From contig QANU01010882.1 of assembly GCA_003254905.1 (NCBI GenBank), positions 62,357-126,356 on the forward strand: a DNA stretch of 64,000 nt. The letters are read 5' to 3'. Positions 36,144-48,073 of this stretch are shown in pieces (positions within the stretch are counted from its first letter, which is position 1; every line of letters begins with the position of its first letter). The position numbers were made by a program, and so were the translations under genes. Origin of the DNA: Nissolia schottii. Lineage: Eukaryota > Streptophyta > Magnoliopsida > Fabales > Fabaceae. Under the pieces are notes generated by a model that saw nothing but the letters and a program-made list of their open reading frames with translations, had not been told where the DNA came from and made no database searches.

Positions 36144-39140
36144 TGTTTGTGAAGCCCTCATTCATCCATACCAAAAGTTTCACTAACATGACAGAGGAAT
36201 GTCACTGTGTGCAAGTTACAGGTTTCATTTCCCTTGTCTTTTTTTTTTTTTTCATAAATTATTATTTAATTTTTTTGGATTTAAAAGAAATGTAGCTAGC
36301 AACATAAAAACCATGTTATATTGTGAGTATTACTAGTTACCCTGATGGGTAAAGTAAAAGGAAAAAACTTGTAACTTGCCAGTGATAAATAAATCCAACA
36401 GCTATGAAGGGATCATGATGATGACTATGCATGAGGCACATTGCAAGGAAGAAAAAAGTTTTGGCCATCAAATGTATTTGTTTTATTATTTATATTCTAT
36501 GCTTTTTCTATGCACTTTTCCCTCAACAGTTTTGCATCTTTCACTTTAATTATTATAACGTGTATTTTAGTAAACTGTTTGCAAAATGAATAAATGGGCA
36601 TACCCTCTTGCGAAAGGATGTTTTCGGCTGTGGATATGGGAAACCAAAAAAAAAAAAAGAATAAATAAACTTTTTTTGCTTTACAAATTGTAAGAAAGCT
36701 AAGATGTTTCAATTTTCAAAGTGCTTAAATTTTTTGAAACGGTGATTGTTGACTCTGTTGCCATATATCTCGCATTAGAGCACCTTTGATCTGTTTTTGA
36801 CCTAGGAGATACCAATGAACATTTGTTTTTGAAACATCAGAAGCATTGAAATTTTCATAAAAGTGGATCAAAGTTTTCTAAGATTTTATATAATTACTGT
36901 TTTTGTAATCATCAAACACTTTGCCATGATGACTGTATCTAAAAATCTTCTCTAACCTTGATGATTCTCATTTTTCTCTACTTGTATTACGCATAATATA
37001 ATATGTCAAGTCCATGGTTTTCATTGAATTTGACTTTTCTTGCATGCGAGTGGAATATTGTTATAGTTGCCAATTGGTACGTGGAAAAGTAAATGAGACG
37101 AAAGAATTTTTTTAAAAAAGAAAGGAAAATTGGCAATGATATTTATCTCTTTCAATCTTTTTTCTTTTGTTTGCGTTTCAGCCAATTAATATAATCATAT
37201 ATTCGACCCAAAAAAGAATTTTGAGCAGAGTCCAAACTTGGTGCGTGTGTGAAATTAAATAATGAAATTTGACCGTGACTCAATTGGTATGAGTAGCTGT
37301 CGGGGGGTGACCGTCAATTTAATGGTATCACATTCTACACGGCAATTAGGAAGCTTCTAAGACCGCTTGATTAAGATAGTCGTTTCCATGACTCTATACC
37401 CTCATGTTTCATGTATGTTATTATAATGAATTTGAAATAGAAAAAAAAAATGTTACTGGTACTCCTTCGATGCAGGAGAACTTGTTAATGCAGGTCTCAT
37501 ATACTGAGATACAAGTCTAATTGAAATCTTATTTTATAATAAATAAAATATAAATTGACATAAATTTTTTATATTTAATGAGTTCATATAACACTCTTTA
37601 AATACCAACTCTTTTTCCCTTTTAAGTGTTGCGTGGGCAGTTAGACATTTTGTTTTCGGTAAACGTTATTAATTGAAAAATATTATTTGTATTATGGAGT
37701 GTAAAACACTTTATTAACTCACATCTATTTACCATTAGATGAGATTTTATGAGAATGTGAGTCCATTGAATTTTCATCGAATGATGAATGTGGTGTGATT
37801 TAACACGATGACCCATAACTCATGAATTCAAATACCATACCTCTTGTTAATTAATTAGGTTTATGATAATTAAGGGAATCTTTCATGTTGAACTTGTTTG
37901 GTTGGGCCTGGCCATTTTGGGTCTTGGTTCTTGTTGCTTCATGAAAACCTTTAAAAATATAAATGAAAGAATCAAGTATAATTGGAATTCAGACCCACAC
38001 AGGAAAATATAATTGGTACATAAGAGTTCAAAATTAATGATATGTGCAAATCCAAGCCTTTCATATGTACGGGGTCAAATCAAATTTGACACAATACAAG
38101 TGGGATGAAAGGTTCAATTAGTATAATAATCGAAGGCTCAAATGGTAGTGTACACTTTCTTCCCTTAACATTTAATTGAAATCATGCACCTATGCATGAC
38201 TTGTAACTTTACTATTATTCACCTTAGGCAGCAAACTTCATATAGAAGGCAAAAGTAGGAGTCTGCTCTGGAAGACGTGGATGAGAAAGGGACTGTTGCT
38301 TTGTCTCTTTTTCAAAAAATTATAAAAAATAATAAAGAAAAGTTAGCTCAATTAGTTGTATTCATTGGTGACTTTGCCTCAGTGGCAAGCAAGTTTTGGA
38401 ATTGGAATCCAGATGCCAAGTACGCTACAGATTGGGATTAAAGGTACCTATAGCACTAAGCTATAAACTAATCCAAGTTATACTTACTTTTAACGAATGT
38501 TCATTTCATGTATCTTGTGTATGATTACATGTCTTTGATAAAGACTTGAAGGAAGCCACATGCACTAATTATGTGAAGCTGTGACAACATGTACTTTGGA
38601 ATTTGCGTGCGTTTTGTCCAGTTTATCTGTTTATATATTGTACATGAATCAAGGCACTTAATAAGTAAATTAACAAGCAATTGAACTCTATTGGTTATTC
38701 TACACTCGATTAAACGGAACGAAAGAATTATGATGCGAGTTTGAGTTATAAAATGGATAAAAAAAAATTCTACTATCTTACTAAAAAGGGTAAATTAATA
38801 ACACTTTCCTCAGCACTCAAAAAGCTAACTCAGAAAAAATGGCATTGTATTTTATCTTTCGGATGACAAGCTCAATTATTTTTGTCATGCATTAACAGAA
38901 ACATATCATACATATTTTTACATATAAATGGAACTGATTAGTTAGAAAATTCTGGTTCAGCTAGATGTATAGTCTGATTTTTTATCACCCGAATATTTTG
39001 CATAAAAGAAAAATAAAATAAACTTAAATATATACCTTTTTCTTTCACAAGACAAAAAAAAAATGTGGTCCATAGATATTGGTGGCCCACTCAATTGAAC
39101 TCCAGTTCACTAGTTGGTTGTTTGTGGCACAGCTTTTATT
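36144..39140. other. Intergenic DNA between the MES11-type and SPIRAL1-like genes
   Basis: No gene is supported. The start should hold the MES11 3'UTR. The rest is AT-rich with homopolymers (for example T runs near 36240 and A runs near 36648 and 37440) and short meaningless frames. The end holds the promoter of the SPIRAL1-like gene. Confidence 0.5.
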
Positions 39141-39200
39141 ATAACTCTACAACTCAATACACAACACTTCTCACCGACTCTGAGAACTCTTGAGTGGAAG

Positions 39201-40070
39201 GTAAATCCTAGATCTCACTGGCTGGCAGTTACCCTTTTGAATCCCACTGCTTCATCTAATTCAACTTCACTTCTTGGAATTTGATGTTCAATAATTCTAT
39301 TTTTTTCCTTCATTTATGTGTTCTGTTTTTTTGGTACATTTCAGTTGTTTGATCAATTTTGTTGGATACTTGTATGCATGCCCTTATGGTTGTTAGATTT
39401 ATCATTTTTATTTGGTTTGATTTTGAAGTTTGTCTGGTGATGTTGTAATGTTTTTCAGCCTATGTTATGATATAATGTTGGTTTCTTTAACATTGAATTG
39501 TTGAAGGGATTACTTGTTCTAAGCTTTATCACCTGATTTCATTGATTGTTTCAATTTTTTATTATGTAATTATTTAGGAGTGAATAGAAAAATCCTTGTC
39601 AAATATTTGGGCTTTGTGTGCTTTGATCATAGAAAGAAGTAGAATTCAAAATTGGATTTAGGGTGTGCTGCAACCCATCAATGAATGGAACTATTTCGGT
39701 TTCTATGCCGAAAGGGTCATAGAATGCAAATTTAGGCTTATTTTTAAGAGTTTAATTGCTATCTCATTCAATCAAATATTGCCACATAGGTAAAAAAACA
39801 ATTGACTCTCTCACCGACTATTTAAAAAGTCATGTATATGAAATGATTTGATTGGATGAGCGTGTAAAAAACTTTACACTGTTATTGAGTAACAATTAAA
39901 CTCTATTTTTAATAAACTCATGATGCAATGTTTGAATATGTGATAATTGTTTATAGCTGTTTCTGTCTGTTGAGGGTTGAGATTAATAATAAGCTCATAT
40001 GATGTTATCTTCTTGTTATTTCATAAATTCTGGATGTTAAACTTCTCAAGAAAGGAAATGTGCAATGCAG
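39201..40070 (+). other. Intron in the 5' leader of the SPIRAL1-like gene
   Basis: The donor GGAAG/GTAAATC at 39200 and acceptor TGCAATGCAG at 40070 define an 870-base intron ending 33 bases before the start codon. The upstream exon would lie in about 39140-39200. Inferred from splice signals and the T-rich intron. Confidence 0.6.
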
Positions 40071-40103
40071 GTTTAGCTGCAACAAGTTCTAATCCAACAG
40101 GAA

Positions 40104-41325
40104 ATGGGTCGCAGGGTCAGTAGTGGTGGCGGTGAAAGCTCGTTGGGCTATCTCTTTGGCAGTGGAGAAACCGCCGCCAATGCCCAACGAGAAAGCACTC
40201 AAGATCAGCCTGCAAATGGTGGACATGCTCCTAATGCAAATATGGCATCATCGCCAGCTGAGAAGCAAATTCCAGCAGGAATCCTTGGGAATCTTACCAA
40301 CAATTACCATCGTGCCGATGGACAAAACTGCGGCAACTTTATCACAGTACAATCTCTTTTCAACTTCTTGTAACATTATTTTTCAGTTGTCCATTCTAGT
40401 CTATAGAACATGTTAGCTTAGGAAGTTCTAGAATACTTGAAAGATTCATACTATAATAGACAAGGATTGAAATCTTTCTCTTATTTGCGTTGACTGAAGA
40501 TGTTCATTGAAAAGTGATGAAGAACTTGCAATATTTGTGTATTCTAGTTAAGCTGCGATCAAAACAAACTCTGGAATTTAGTAAAACCGAACTGTGCATA
40601 GTTAATTCATAGTGCAAATTAACTATTGAAAAACTTCAAAGTAAAAATAACTCTGATTTCTTTGCCCTGCTACTTTAGCATGGGCACTTATATTTTGTCA
40701 GAAGGAGAACCATGTAAATTACAGCTTGATTTAGGGATTATTAGAAATTCTGTTCATTCATATCCCATAGGAAAAAATGTGCATTGTCTTATGTTGCAAC
40801 TTAATAATTTTTTTCAAAGCAAGTATAGTAACACTAATTTCTACATCAATAAAAACCAACTTGCAAGAAAACCTACTTGACATACTAGTGAACTCTTTCT
40901 CCTCCATTTTACACAATTTAGTTGATTTTATGACGTAGTAGTGAAGATTGAGAAATATTTCAGAGAAATGCTGAAGCCTTCTTACCATGTAACATAATTA
41001 TCCTCCTAACAACCCTTATGAATAAAACCTGATAATAATATTCCCTTATCTTCCTGTTTTTCCCTTCAAAATCGCCAAATATCTTTATAGAGTTGTTAGG
41101 AGGATAATTAGGCTAAATAATTAGAAGGCTCTAGCATTACTCAAAATTTTATTTGCCTATAAATTATTGTCCTTAGTTGTAGGCTTTGGTTATGATGCCG
41201 AGGAATCGTTGGTCTTAATCATGGTGGTTTCCTTTTGGGTGCAGGACCGGCCATCAACCAAGGTTCATGCTGCCCCGGGTGGTAGATCTTCCTTGGGTTA
41301 CCTCTTTGGTGGTCCTGGGAACTAG
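40104..41325 (+). CDS. SP1L1: SPIRAL1-like microtubule-associated protein
   Basis: Two coding exons, 40104-40346 and 41245-41325, give 107 residues. The N-terminus MGRRVSSGGGESSLGYLFGS and the C-terminus APGGRSSLGYLFGGPGN both carry the SSLGYLFG motif that brackets every SPIRAL1 family protein. The middle (residues 22-90) is low complexity. SPIRAL1 proteins bind cortical microtubules, partly through plus-end tracking, and act redundantly in anisotropic cell expansion. The protein is near the usual 110-120 residues. The intron splits the gene where the C-terminal motif exon begins with DRPSTKVHAAP, as in homologues. A 5'UTR intron precedes the start. SP1L1 is the best match in style, but the paralogue number is uncertain. 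Confidence 0.93.
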
Positions 41326-41657
41326 TTCATATGTGTGTGAATCTTTTTCATTCTCGATGCCGTGTGTAAAAAATATCAGTGCTTTGTGTTTAGAATCAAA
41401 TTTAAGGAATTGTTTAATGTGTAATTGTATCCGTTGCCTTGACAATGTTGGTGAAACTGATATATAGAGCTAATTAGCTCATGATTCATAGGTTTGTGTT
41501 GATCTCTCAATTGTGATGGGTTTCACTTAATGTAATTGTCTATGCATTTGATGACATATAATTGTTCTGATCTCTTCATTGAGCTGTGTCAATGTTACAT
41601 TGAGATATAATTTCTTGAATTATATTCATATAAAGCATGAGTTTCGGCCGCCTCTGT

Positions 41658-43731
41658 TTAGCTAGCCTCCCTTCCACCCTTAGGCAGAAACAGCTCGGTG
41701 AAAATCTTTGAAGGCAAGAACAGAATAACCTCCTTTGGGTCCCCAATCTCGGAAAAAACATTCTCAGAGATTAGCCGATGTGTTTCTTTAATCCCATAGT
41801 TGTTATCTCCGGTGCTTGTCATGCTCACTCCACTGCTCTTACTATCATCTGATACATGTTTGCTACTGGTGTTGTTGCTAAACATATCATATCGTCACTG
41901 TCTTCATAATTCCCATGACCTTCCACCACCACCACTCCTCTGCTAATAGAATTCTCTTGAAGCTGCAGAACAAATTAAAGGCCTTTTGAGTCCCATCATC
42001 AAGCAAACAGCTAAGAGCAAGCTCACCAAACTTGCTCAAACACTCAGGTTGGCAATCTCACCAAGGGTTCCTAAGTGATAGCAAATCCTTGCCCAATCGA
42101 CAAGTGACACATGTTTCTTCTCCAACAACACCACCCCAAAAGAGTACACGTCAGACTTCAGGGAAGGATTGTTGGTGTTGTAGAGATGGTCGCGCAGGGT
42201 TCCACTTGTCATGAAATCATAAACTAGGATCATCTCATTGCTCTCGTAGCAATAACTAATTAGGGACACAAGATGAAGGTGACGCAGCTGAGAGCATCTC
42301 AAGTCTCATTCATAAACTCGTCACCGACGAAGAATTCATCAAAGTTGTTGGTGGCGGCAGAGGTTGATTGGTAGTGAAGATGGCGTTGCTCTGGTTTTTT
42401 TTCTATTGAGAAGGAGCGCTAAAGTTTTGTCTGGTCCCTACTTGTAACCATTGGAACCCTTGTCCTTCTTGTTCTGGTGTTTGATGAACAATTACACCAA
42501 CAATAGTACTAGCAGGGGTCTTGGATGCGGGTCAGGGTTGGGTCCAGCGAGATTACCCTGTGTGTCGTTGATTTTGAATAGCTCAAGGCCGTTTAGAACT
42601 GCGTCAATGAATGGGCTTTTTGGGGCGAGGACTCATTTTCAATGAAATATTTGCGCAGGATGAACACGGCGTAATCTTTAACTATCGGCTCCACGAGAGA
42701 ACGTCTGTCGCATTCTTATCCACCTAATCCTGTACGAAGATGAAGAATGATCTCTCACCAGGCTCATGGATCACAGGTTTGAGCTCATAAAAGTGGAGCC
42801 TTAACATGTATGTAAAGGAGGTTAAATCTCAAGCTGGCGCGCGAGAGTTGTGTAGAGTTCTTCGGGTGCTATGTGTTTTGGGATCTTAGTGAAGTTGATC
42901 TTTGTTGTATTCCCCAATCAACGTAGGTTCCATCTGCATCCCATTGCCTTAGCAGGCCAGTGTCAACAGGAGCAGGGAGCTCCCTCCCTGCAACGTTGAA
43001 ACGGTACATTGTCTCAAGTGTTGAGTTGTTCTCCAACTGGTTTGCGATCATGTACCCCACAAGTTGCAATCCTATGTAGTTGTCAGGTTTAGTGTGGTAG
43101 AGATGAGGGGGCATTGAAACCAACTCGATTCCATTGATGAAAGCATAATAAGGATCCCAAGTGTTCTTCTTGGGTTTGCTTGGAATGAAGGTTACATTGA
43201 TAGTGTGATGACCATCTTGGACGTAGACTGTGTATTCTCTGAATAAGGTTTCAGAGGATTTGTCATCATCGCAACATTCGGCATCAACGTAGAGGGAGGC
43301 GTTGAAGTCCTTGAAGAGGGTGTAATTGCCTGATTTCACTGAGAAGTAGGCTTTGGTGGGTCCTCGAAGCCTTGGTATGAAGTTGGGAAGAAGAAGAGGT
43401 GAATGAACTTGTGGCCTGAGGTGGTGACAGGGATTGAGTAAGTGAATTGGGAGTAAGAGAGACGAGCTGCTGTGTAAAGGCACTGAATGGAAGTTGGTTC
43501 GAGTATATTAGCAGCAACTGATGCCTCTTTTTGGGTTTCTAGCACAAGTTTTGAGTTGGTGTCTGCAGTGAAATTCTGACCATCCCAGTTTAAGTTGTCA
43601 AAGGAGCCACAATTAATGCTATAGAGATCATCAGGTTGGTAAATTTCATTGGCTATAAGGTAAGGGAAGCATAAAAAGAGTAAGAGAGTGGTACTGTTCC
43701 TTAAAGTGATCTGTGTGCCTCTTGTGGCCAT
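41658..43731 (-). pseudogene. CrRLK1L (malectin-like receptor kinase) pseudogene 1
   Basis: Read from 43731, it opens with a signal peptide (TTLLLFLCFPYLIANEIY) and a malectin-like ectodomain (SINCGSFDNLNWDGQNF, then VKSGNYTLFKDFNASLYV, then FINGIELVSMPPHLYHT). A frameshift near 43365 and another near 42912 interrupt it, and stops follow near 42725-42460. The kinase part is a set of islands: [17 protein letters not shown], then [19 protein letters not shown], then a direct jump from LYNTNNPSL to [13 protein letters not shown]. The glycine loop, catalytic Lys, HRD and DFG are all gone. The C-terminal tail SGVSMTSTGDNNYG and LISENVFSEIGDP is still clear. CrRLK1L receptors sense cell-wall state and RALF peptides; this copy cannot signal as a kinase. 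Confidence 0.9.
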
Positions 43732-44177
43732 CTATGACTTCTTAATTAAACTGAAGTAGTTTATATCGCAATGCAGTGTTGAACACGTAAGTGTGGGTGA
43801 ATATAATTTATCAAGAGTTCTGTTACTTGCGTGTTTAGGGTGACTAGCTATTGTTTCAGAGAATCTACAAGAGTCCAAGTCTACCCGCAGAAGCAGGTCA
43901 AGCCAGTGTTTTTTTTCTTCTTTTTCTTCTTACAACTACAAGTCATTGTACCTATTTGAGGAAATTTCAGCCAGTGCGAAAGAAAATTTGCTATGGTCTT
44001 TGTTTTTCTTATTGACAGTTTATATTAAGGAAAGAAATTCAGCATTCTGATTATGCAGAATGCATATCAGTTCTGCAGAGAAGAGAAAGAGGGAAACCCA
44101 AGAGAATTAGAAGAGAGACATTGAATGAATGAACATTGCTTTCATTACTTGGATTGTCTTACAAGTAAACTATACTA

Positions 44178-44179
<2 letters not shown>

Positions 44180-44208
<29 letters not shown>

Positions 44209-44209
44209 A
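44180..44209. repeat. (TA)n microsatellite
   Basis: About 14 TA repeats after CTATACTATAC. Confidence 0.9.
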
Positions 44210-44445
44210 TGAATGAGAGTCATAACTAACTAAACTAACTTGTCTGTTGCCTAACCAAATTATAACAAACTCCTTACTAATTTAGGATGTGTTTTTCATG
44301 CTTACATATAAGTTACTTGTGGATCAAGTAACCTAATAGTTTAAGATGAGTAGGAATTCCAAACTTAACATTGTATAGAATTAGAATTTTCTTTAGCTAT
44401 ATTTGATGTGATCTTTGATTGTTTACTTGTGATTTCATTTACAAG

Positions 44446-44966
44446 GTAATATTGCAAATGTAATCCGCGACATTCAGGCCAACAAAATATCTGATAATGG
44501 CCTCCATGGGCCACAAGGATTGGTAGTTTTCTAGGACACTTTTTTGGATCTTTTTATGAGAAGTATCATCTATATTCAATAATCATACAGGATTTCTTAA
44601 TCATAAAACTCGATAAAGAGGAGGTTGCAATTTTATCTTAGCCCATTTCTTCCATTTATTTTTGTAGGAAGTTGACTCTGATTGTATTACCAATTTTGAC
44701 GGAAGTCATTTTGCTTGTAGTTTTTCAACTACTGCGTGGACAAGGTATCTTGCCATTTGCAGATATTATCATAATATAGGTCACTGGCGCTAGCTGTACT
44801 TAACCTTTTTAAAGGGATTTTTTAGAGCAGATTCATGTGTACATTTGACTTGCAGTGGCAATTTGGATTCGATGAGATTAATACAGGGAATATTGACCAT
44901 TAACAACAGGAGGCCGAATGTCATGAACTACCAACAATTTGCTTTAATAATTCTTAAGGTTGCAAT
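44446..44966 (+). pseudogene. Three splice-consistent exons of an unrecognised gene (3' fragment)
   Basis: Candidate exons are 44446-44522, 44668-44744 and 44856 to a TAA near 44966. Each has AG and GT borders, and the reading phase carries through all three without a stop. The predicted segments include NVIRDIQANKISDNGLHGP, then DCITNFDGSHFACSFSTTAW, then NRRPNVMNYQQFALIILKV. The continuous phase is unlikely to be chance, so this looks like the 3' end of a gene on the plus strand. I do not recognise the family, and no upstream exon or start was found, so it may be a truncated remnant between the receptor pseudogenes. Confidence 0.35.
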
Positions 44967-45592
44967 GTAAGGCAATTCGGTTACTATTGATCAGCCTTAG
45001 AAGTGGAGCATTTCGTTTATTCTTGAATGGATTCTTGGTAAGTGCTCTGGTTTACCCCTTGAAACTTAAACCCCGTTCCTTGCTATGAATGGTGATGAAG
45101 AAGCCAGACCTCTAAGCTAAGCAAGAACATCCCTACTAGCCAAAAAGTATTTTAGGAACCACGTAGACCTTTATTTGATATGATGGCGCCGGTGATAGTA
45201 AGATTCTTACATAAACTCAAGGGTATTCAAATTTTGGGTATATTAAAATAGTGAAGTATACATATTATTTACCAATGAAGATAATAGTTGTTTAATTTAG
45301 TATTTTATTAGCTCAGTGTACTCAAACTAGGGACCTCCGGACATGATAGTTGTACAATAATTTTTCTAAGTGAATTATTAATATAATGCATGAATATTGA
45401 CTTCATCAAATCCAATATATAAATCTAGAGTACTTTGAATCATTCAAAACTCTACATGCTATTTACACGCTCCCTATCATGGCCCACCATATGTATTTTT
45501 CCCATCTCTTCTGTCTCCACATTTTTCCTTCTCTTTTTTCGTCTTTGTGTGTTGGGTGTTTACCACTTTAGGTGGTACAAAAACCATTTCTC

Positions 45593-45627
<35 letters not shown>

Positions 45628-45782
45628 TTATACATTTAGTTACAAACTTCTAGTTCAATACAAGCATACAACTTCATAATATTATACTCCATGCTATTGA
45701 AAATAGAATGCAAATGCAAATATAGAGATTTAAGATCTTGAACTTCAAGTTCTTGAACCTGTCTAAGGTCATACTCACCGCC

Positions 45783-46597
45783 CTAATTTGGGTCCCCAAT
45801 CTCGGAAAACACATTCTCAGAAATTAACCTCTGTGTTTCCTTACTCGCATAGATGTTGTCTCCAGTGCTTGTTGTTATCTATGAAACTGAAATTAGTTAT
45901 TAGTTATTGTAGCAAGTGTTAGTTAGTTCAGTTAGAGAAAGTTTGTTGGTAGTTGTTAGAATAGCTTGTGCAGCAAGCTGTTAACCCTGTGTGTGTGTGT
46001 GTGTATATATTCTCAGTGCATTGCATCTGTTACTTTTTCATAATGAATAAACACATTATTCAACTATACGACATTTCTTCTATTTTCTGTTGTCTGGTTT
46101 ATGCATTGTGTTCATGCTGCTGATGCATTCACTGAAGAATGCTGGTTCAATTCATCTCTTTCTACACTTGTCAGGCTCACTCCAATGCTCTTACTGTTAT
46201 CCGAAACATGTCTACTACTTATGCTATTGCTAAACATGTCATCACTGTCCTCATAATTCCTTTGACCCTCTACCACCAGCCACTCCTATGCCAATATAAT
46301 TCTCTTGAAGCTGCATAACAAACTCTAACACCCTACCGATGTCATTCATGGAAGGCATTTGAGTCTCAAACACTCAGGTCCAATATCACCCTTAAGAGCC
46401 GAGTCCACATTCTCACCAAGGGTGCCCAAGTGATAGCAACACCTCGCCCAATCAACAAGCGACACCTGTTCCTTCTCCGTGTTATGTAGCAAAGGTTGCC
46501 TCCCACATAACTCCTCCAACAGCACCACCCCAAAAGAGTACACGTCAGACTTCTCAGTCAAACGTTGTCGTTTGTAGTACTCTGGGTCCAGATACCC
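45783..46597 (-). pseudogene. Partial second copy of CrRLK1L pseudogene 2 (probably artefactual)
   Basis: This holds the C-terminal third of the kinase ([20 protein letters not shown], then [17 protein letters not shown]), the tail and the same solo LTR as the right-hand copy. It ends abruptly at the N at 46598. It should not be counted as an independent gene unless long reads confirm the duplication. Confidence 0.8.
45873..46166. mobile_element. Solo LTR inside the kinase tail, left assembly copy
   Basis: Same element as at 46899-47196, starting TGTTATCTATG and ending TTTCTACA, between CTTGT duplications at 45868-45872 and 46167-46171. It differs from the right copy by a shorter GT/TA tract and a few bases. 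Confidence 0.8.
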
Positions 46598-46618
46598 NTA
46601 GGTGGTACAAAAACCATT

Positions 46619-46653
<35 letters not shown>

Positions 46654-46808
46654 TTATACATTTAGTTACAAACTTCTAGTTCAATACAAGCATACAACTT
46701 CATAATATTATACTCCATGCTATTGAAAATAGAATGCAAATGCAAATATAGAGATTTAAGATCTTGAACTTCAAGTTCTTGAACCTGTCTAAGGTCATAC
46801 TCACCGCC

Positions 46809-48073
46809 CTAATTTGGGTCCCCAATCTCGGAAAACACATTCTCAGAAATTAACCTCTGTGTTTCCTTACTCGCATAGATGTTGTCTCCAGTGCTTGTTG
46901 TTATCTATGAAACTGAAATCAGTTATTAGTTATTGTAGCAAGTGTTAGTTAGTTCAGTTAGAGAAAGTTTGTTGGTAGTTGTTAGAATAGCTTGTGCAGC
47001 AAGCTATTAACCCCGTGTGTGTGTGTGTGTATATATATATTCTCAGTGCATTGTATCTGTTACTTTTTCATAATGAATAAACACATTATTCAGCTATACG
47101 ACATTTCTTCTATTTTCTGTTGTCTGGTATATGCATTGTGTTCATGCTGCTGATGCATTCACTGAAGAATGCTGGTTCAATTCATCTCTTTCTACACTTG
47201 TCAGGCCCACTCCAATGCTCTTACTGTTATCCGAAACATGTCTACTACTTATGCTATTGCTAAACATGTCATCACTGTCCTCATAATTCCTTTGACCCTC
47301 TACCACCAGCTACTCCTATGCCAATATAATTCTCTTGAAGCTGCATAACAAACTCTAACACCCTACCGATGTCGTTCATGGAAGGCCTTTGAGTCTCAAA
47401 CACTCAGGTCCAATATCACCCTTAAGAGCCGAGTCCACATTCTCACCAAGGGTGCCCAAGTGATAGCAACACCTCGCCCAATCAACAAGCGACACTTGTT
47501 CCTTCTCCGTGTTATGTAGCAAAGGCTGCCTCCCACATAACTCCTCCAACAGCACCACCCCAAAAGAGTACACGTCAGACTTCTCAGTCAAACGTTGTCG
47601 TTTGTAGTACTCTGGGTCCAGATACCCTACACTCCCTTTCACTACCGTGCTCACGTGGGTCATGGAAGTACCTATAGCCCCAACTTTGGATAACCCGAAG
47701 TCCGAAACCTTAGCCTCCCATTTCTCATTCAACAAGATATTTGTGCTCTTGACGTCACGGTGAATGATCATGTGCTTCGCGCTTGTATGGAGATAATGCA
47801 GCCCACGGGCAGCACCTATGCACAGCTTGACCCTCTGCTTCCACGTGAGGGGAGGGCTGTCAGTGTTGTAGATATGGTCGCGCAATGTTCCACGTGTCAT
47901 GTAATCGTAAACCAGGATCATCTCGTCTCTCTCGTAGCAATAACCGATGAGGGACACAACCCATTGCATATGCATCTGCATTGCCTTAGCAGGCCCGTGT
48001 CAACAGGAGCAGGAGCTCCGTCCCTGCAACGTTGAAACGGTATATTGTCTCAAGCGCTGAGTTGTTCTCCAAT
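46809..48073 (-). pseudogene. CrRLK1L pseudogene 2 (malectin stub fused to kinase C-lobe)
   Basis: At 48073 it starts inside a malectin-like domain (LENNSALETIYRFNVAGTEL), shifts frame after losing a C, and within about 90 bases jumps into the kinase at [20 protein letters not shown]. The 3' kinase half is intact to 47376: [13 protein letters not shown] (HRD), [10 protein letters not shown] (DFG), [20 protein letters not shown] and [18 protein letters not shown]. The rest of the ectodomain, the membrane helix and the ATP-binding N-lobe with its catalytic Lys are missing. After ECLRLKGLP a frameshift leads into the tail (NDIGRVLEFVMQLQENYIG in a shifted frame), which is split by a solo LTR and ends VFSEIGDPN, stop 46809-46811. 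No functional receptor can be made. Confidence 0.9.
46899..47196. mobile_element. 298-bp solo LTR in the CrRLK1L pseudogene 2 tail
   Basis: It has TG..CA ends (TGTTATCTATG ... TTTCTACA) and a perfect 5-bp duplication CTTGT at 46894-46898 and 47197-47201. The interior has a GT/TA tract and an AATGAATAAACAC word suited to polyadenylation. The paralogous pseudogene at 41811-41830 reads GTGCTTGTCATGCTCACTCC without interruption, which is the empty site and confirms both borders. Probably copia-like, from its size and style. Confidence 0.88.

Larger units (their letters stand above)
43732..45568. other. Region between CrRLK1L pseudogenes
   Basis: Apart from the three-exon fragment at 44446-44966 and a (TA)n tract near 44180, nothing is recognisable. 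The DNA just right of 43732 would have been the promoter of pseudogene 1. Confidence 0.4.
45569..47627. repeat. 1029-bp direct duplication joined by one N (unmerged contig overlap)
   Basis: Bases 45569-46597 are repeated at 46599-47627 with few differences (for example TCTCATAAATAT versus TCTGATATATAT, plus offsetting length changes in the TA and GT tracts). A single N at 46598 separates them. Copy 1 stops at GATACCC right before the N, and copy 2 continues past GATACCC into the rest of the kinase. As at 35748, this is the geometry of overlapping contig ends placed in series, possibly from two haplotypes. Confidence 0.9.

Noticed and set aside
37265..37330. Possible tRNA gene (GACTCAATTGGTATGAG)
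   Set aside because: No matching acceptor stem or GGTTCRANYCC box at the right distance.
47760..48035. Plus-strand 91-codon frame
   Set aside because: Antisense shadow of the CrRLK1L kinase fragment.
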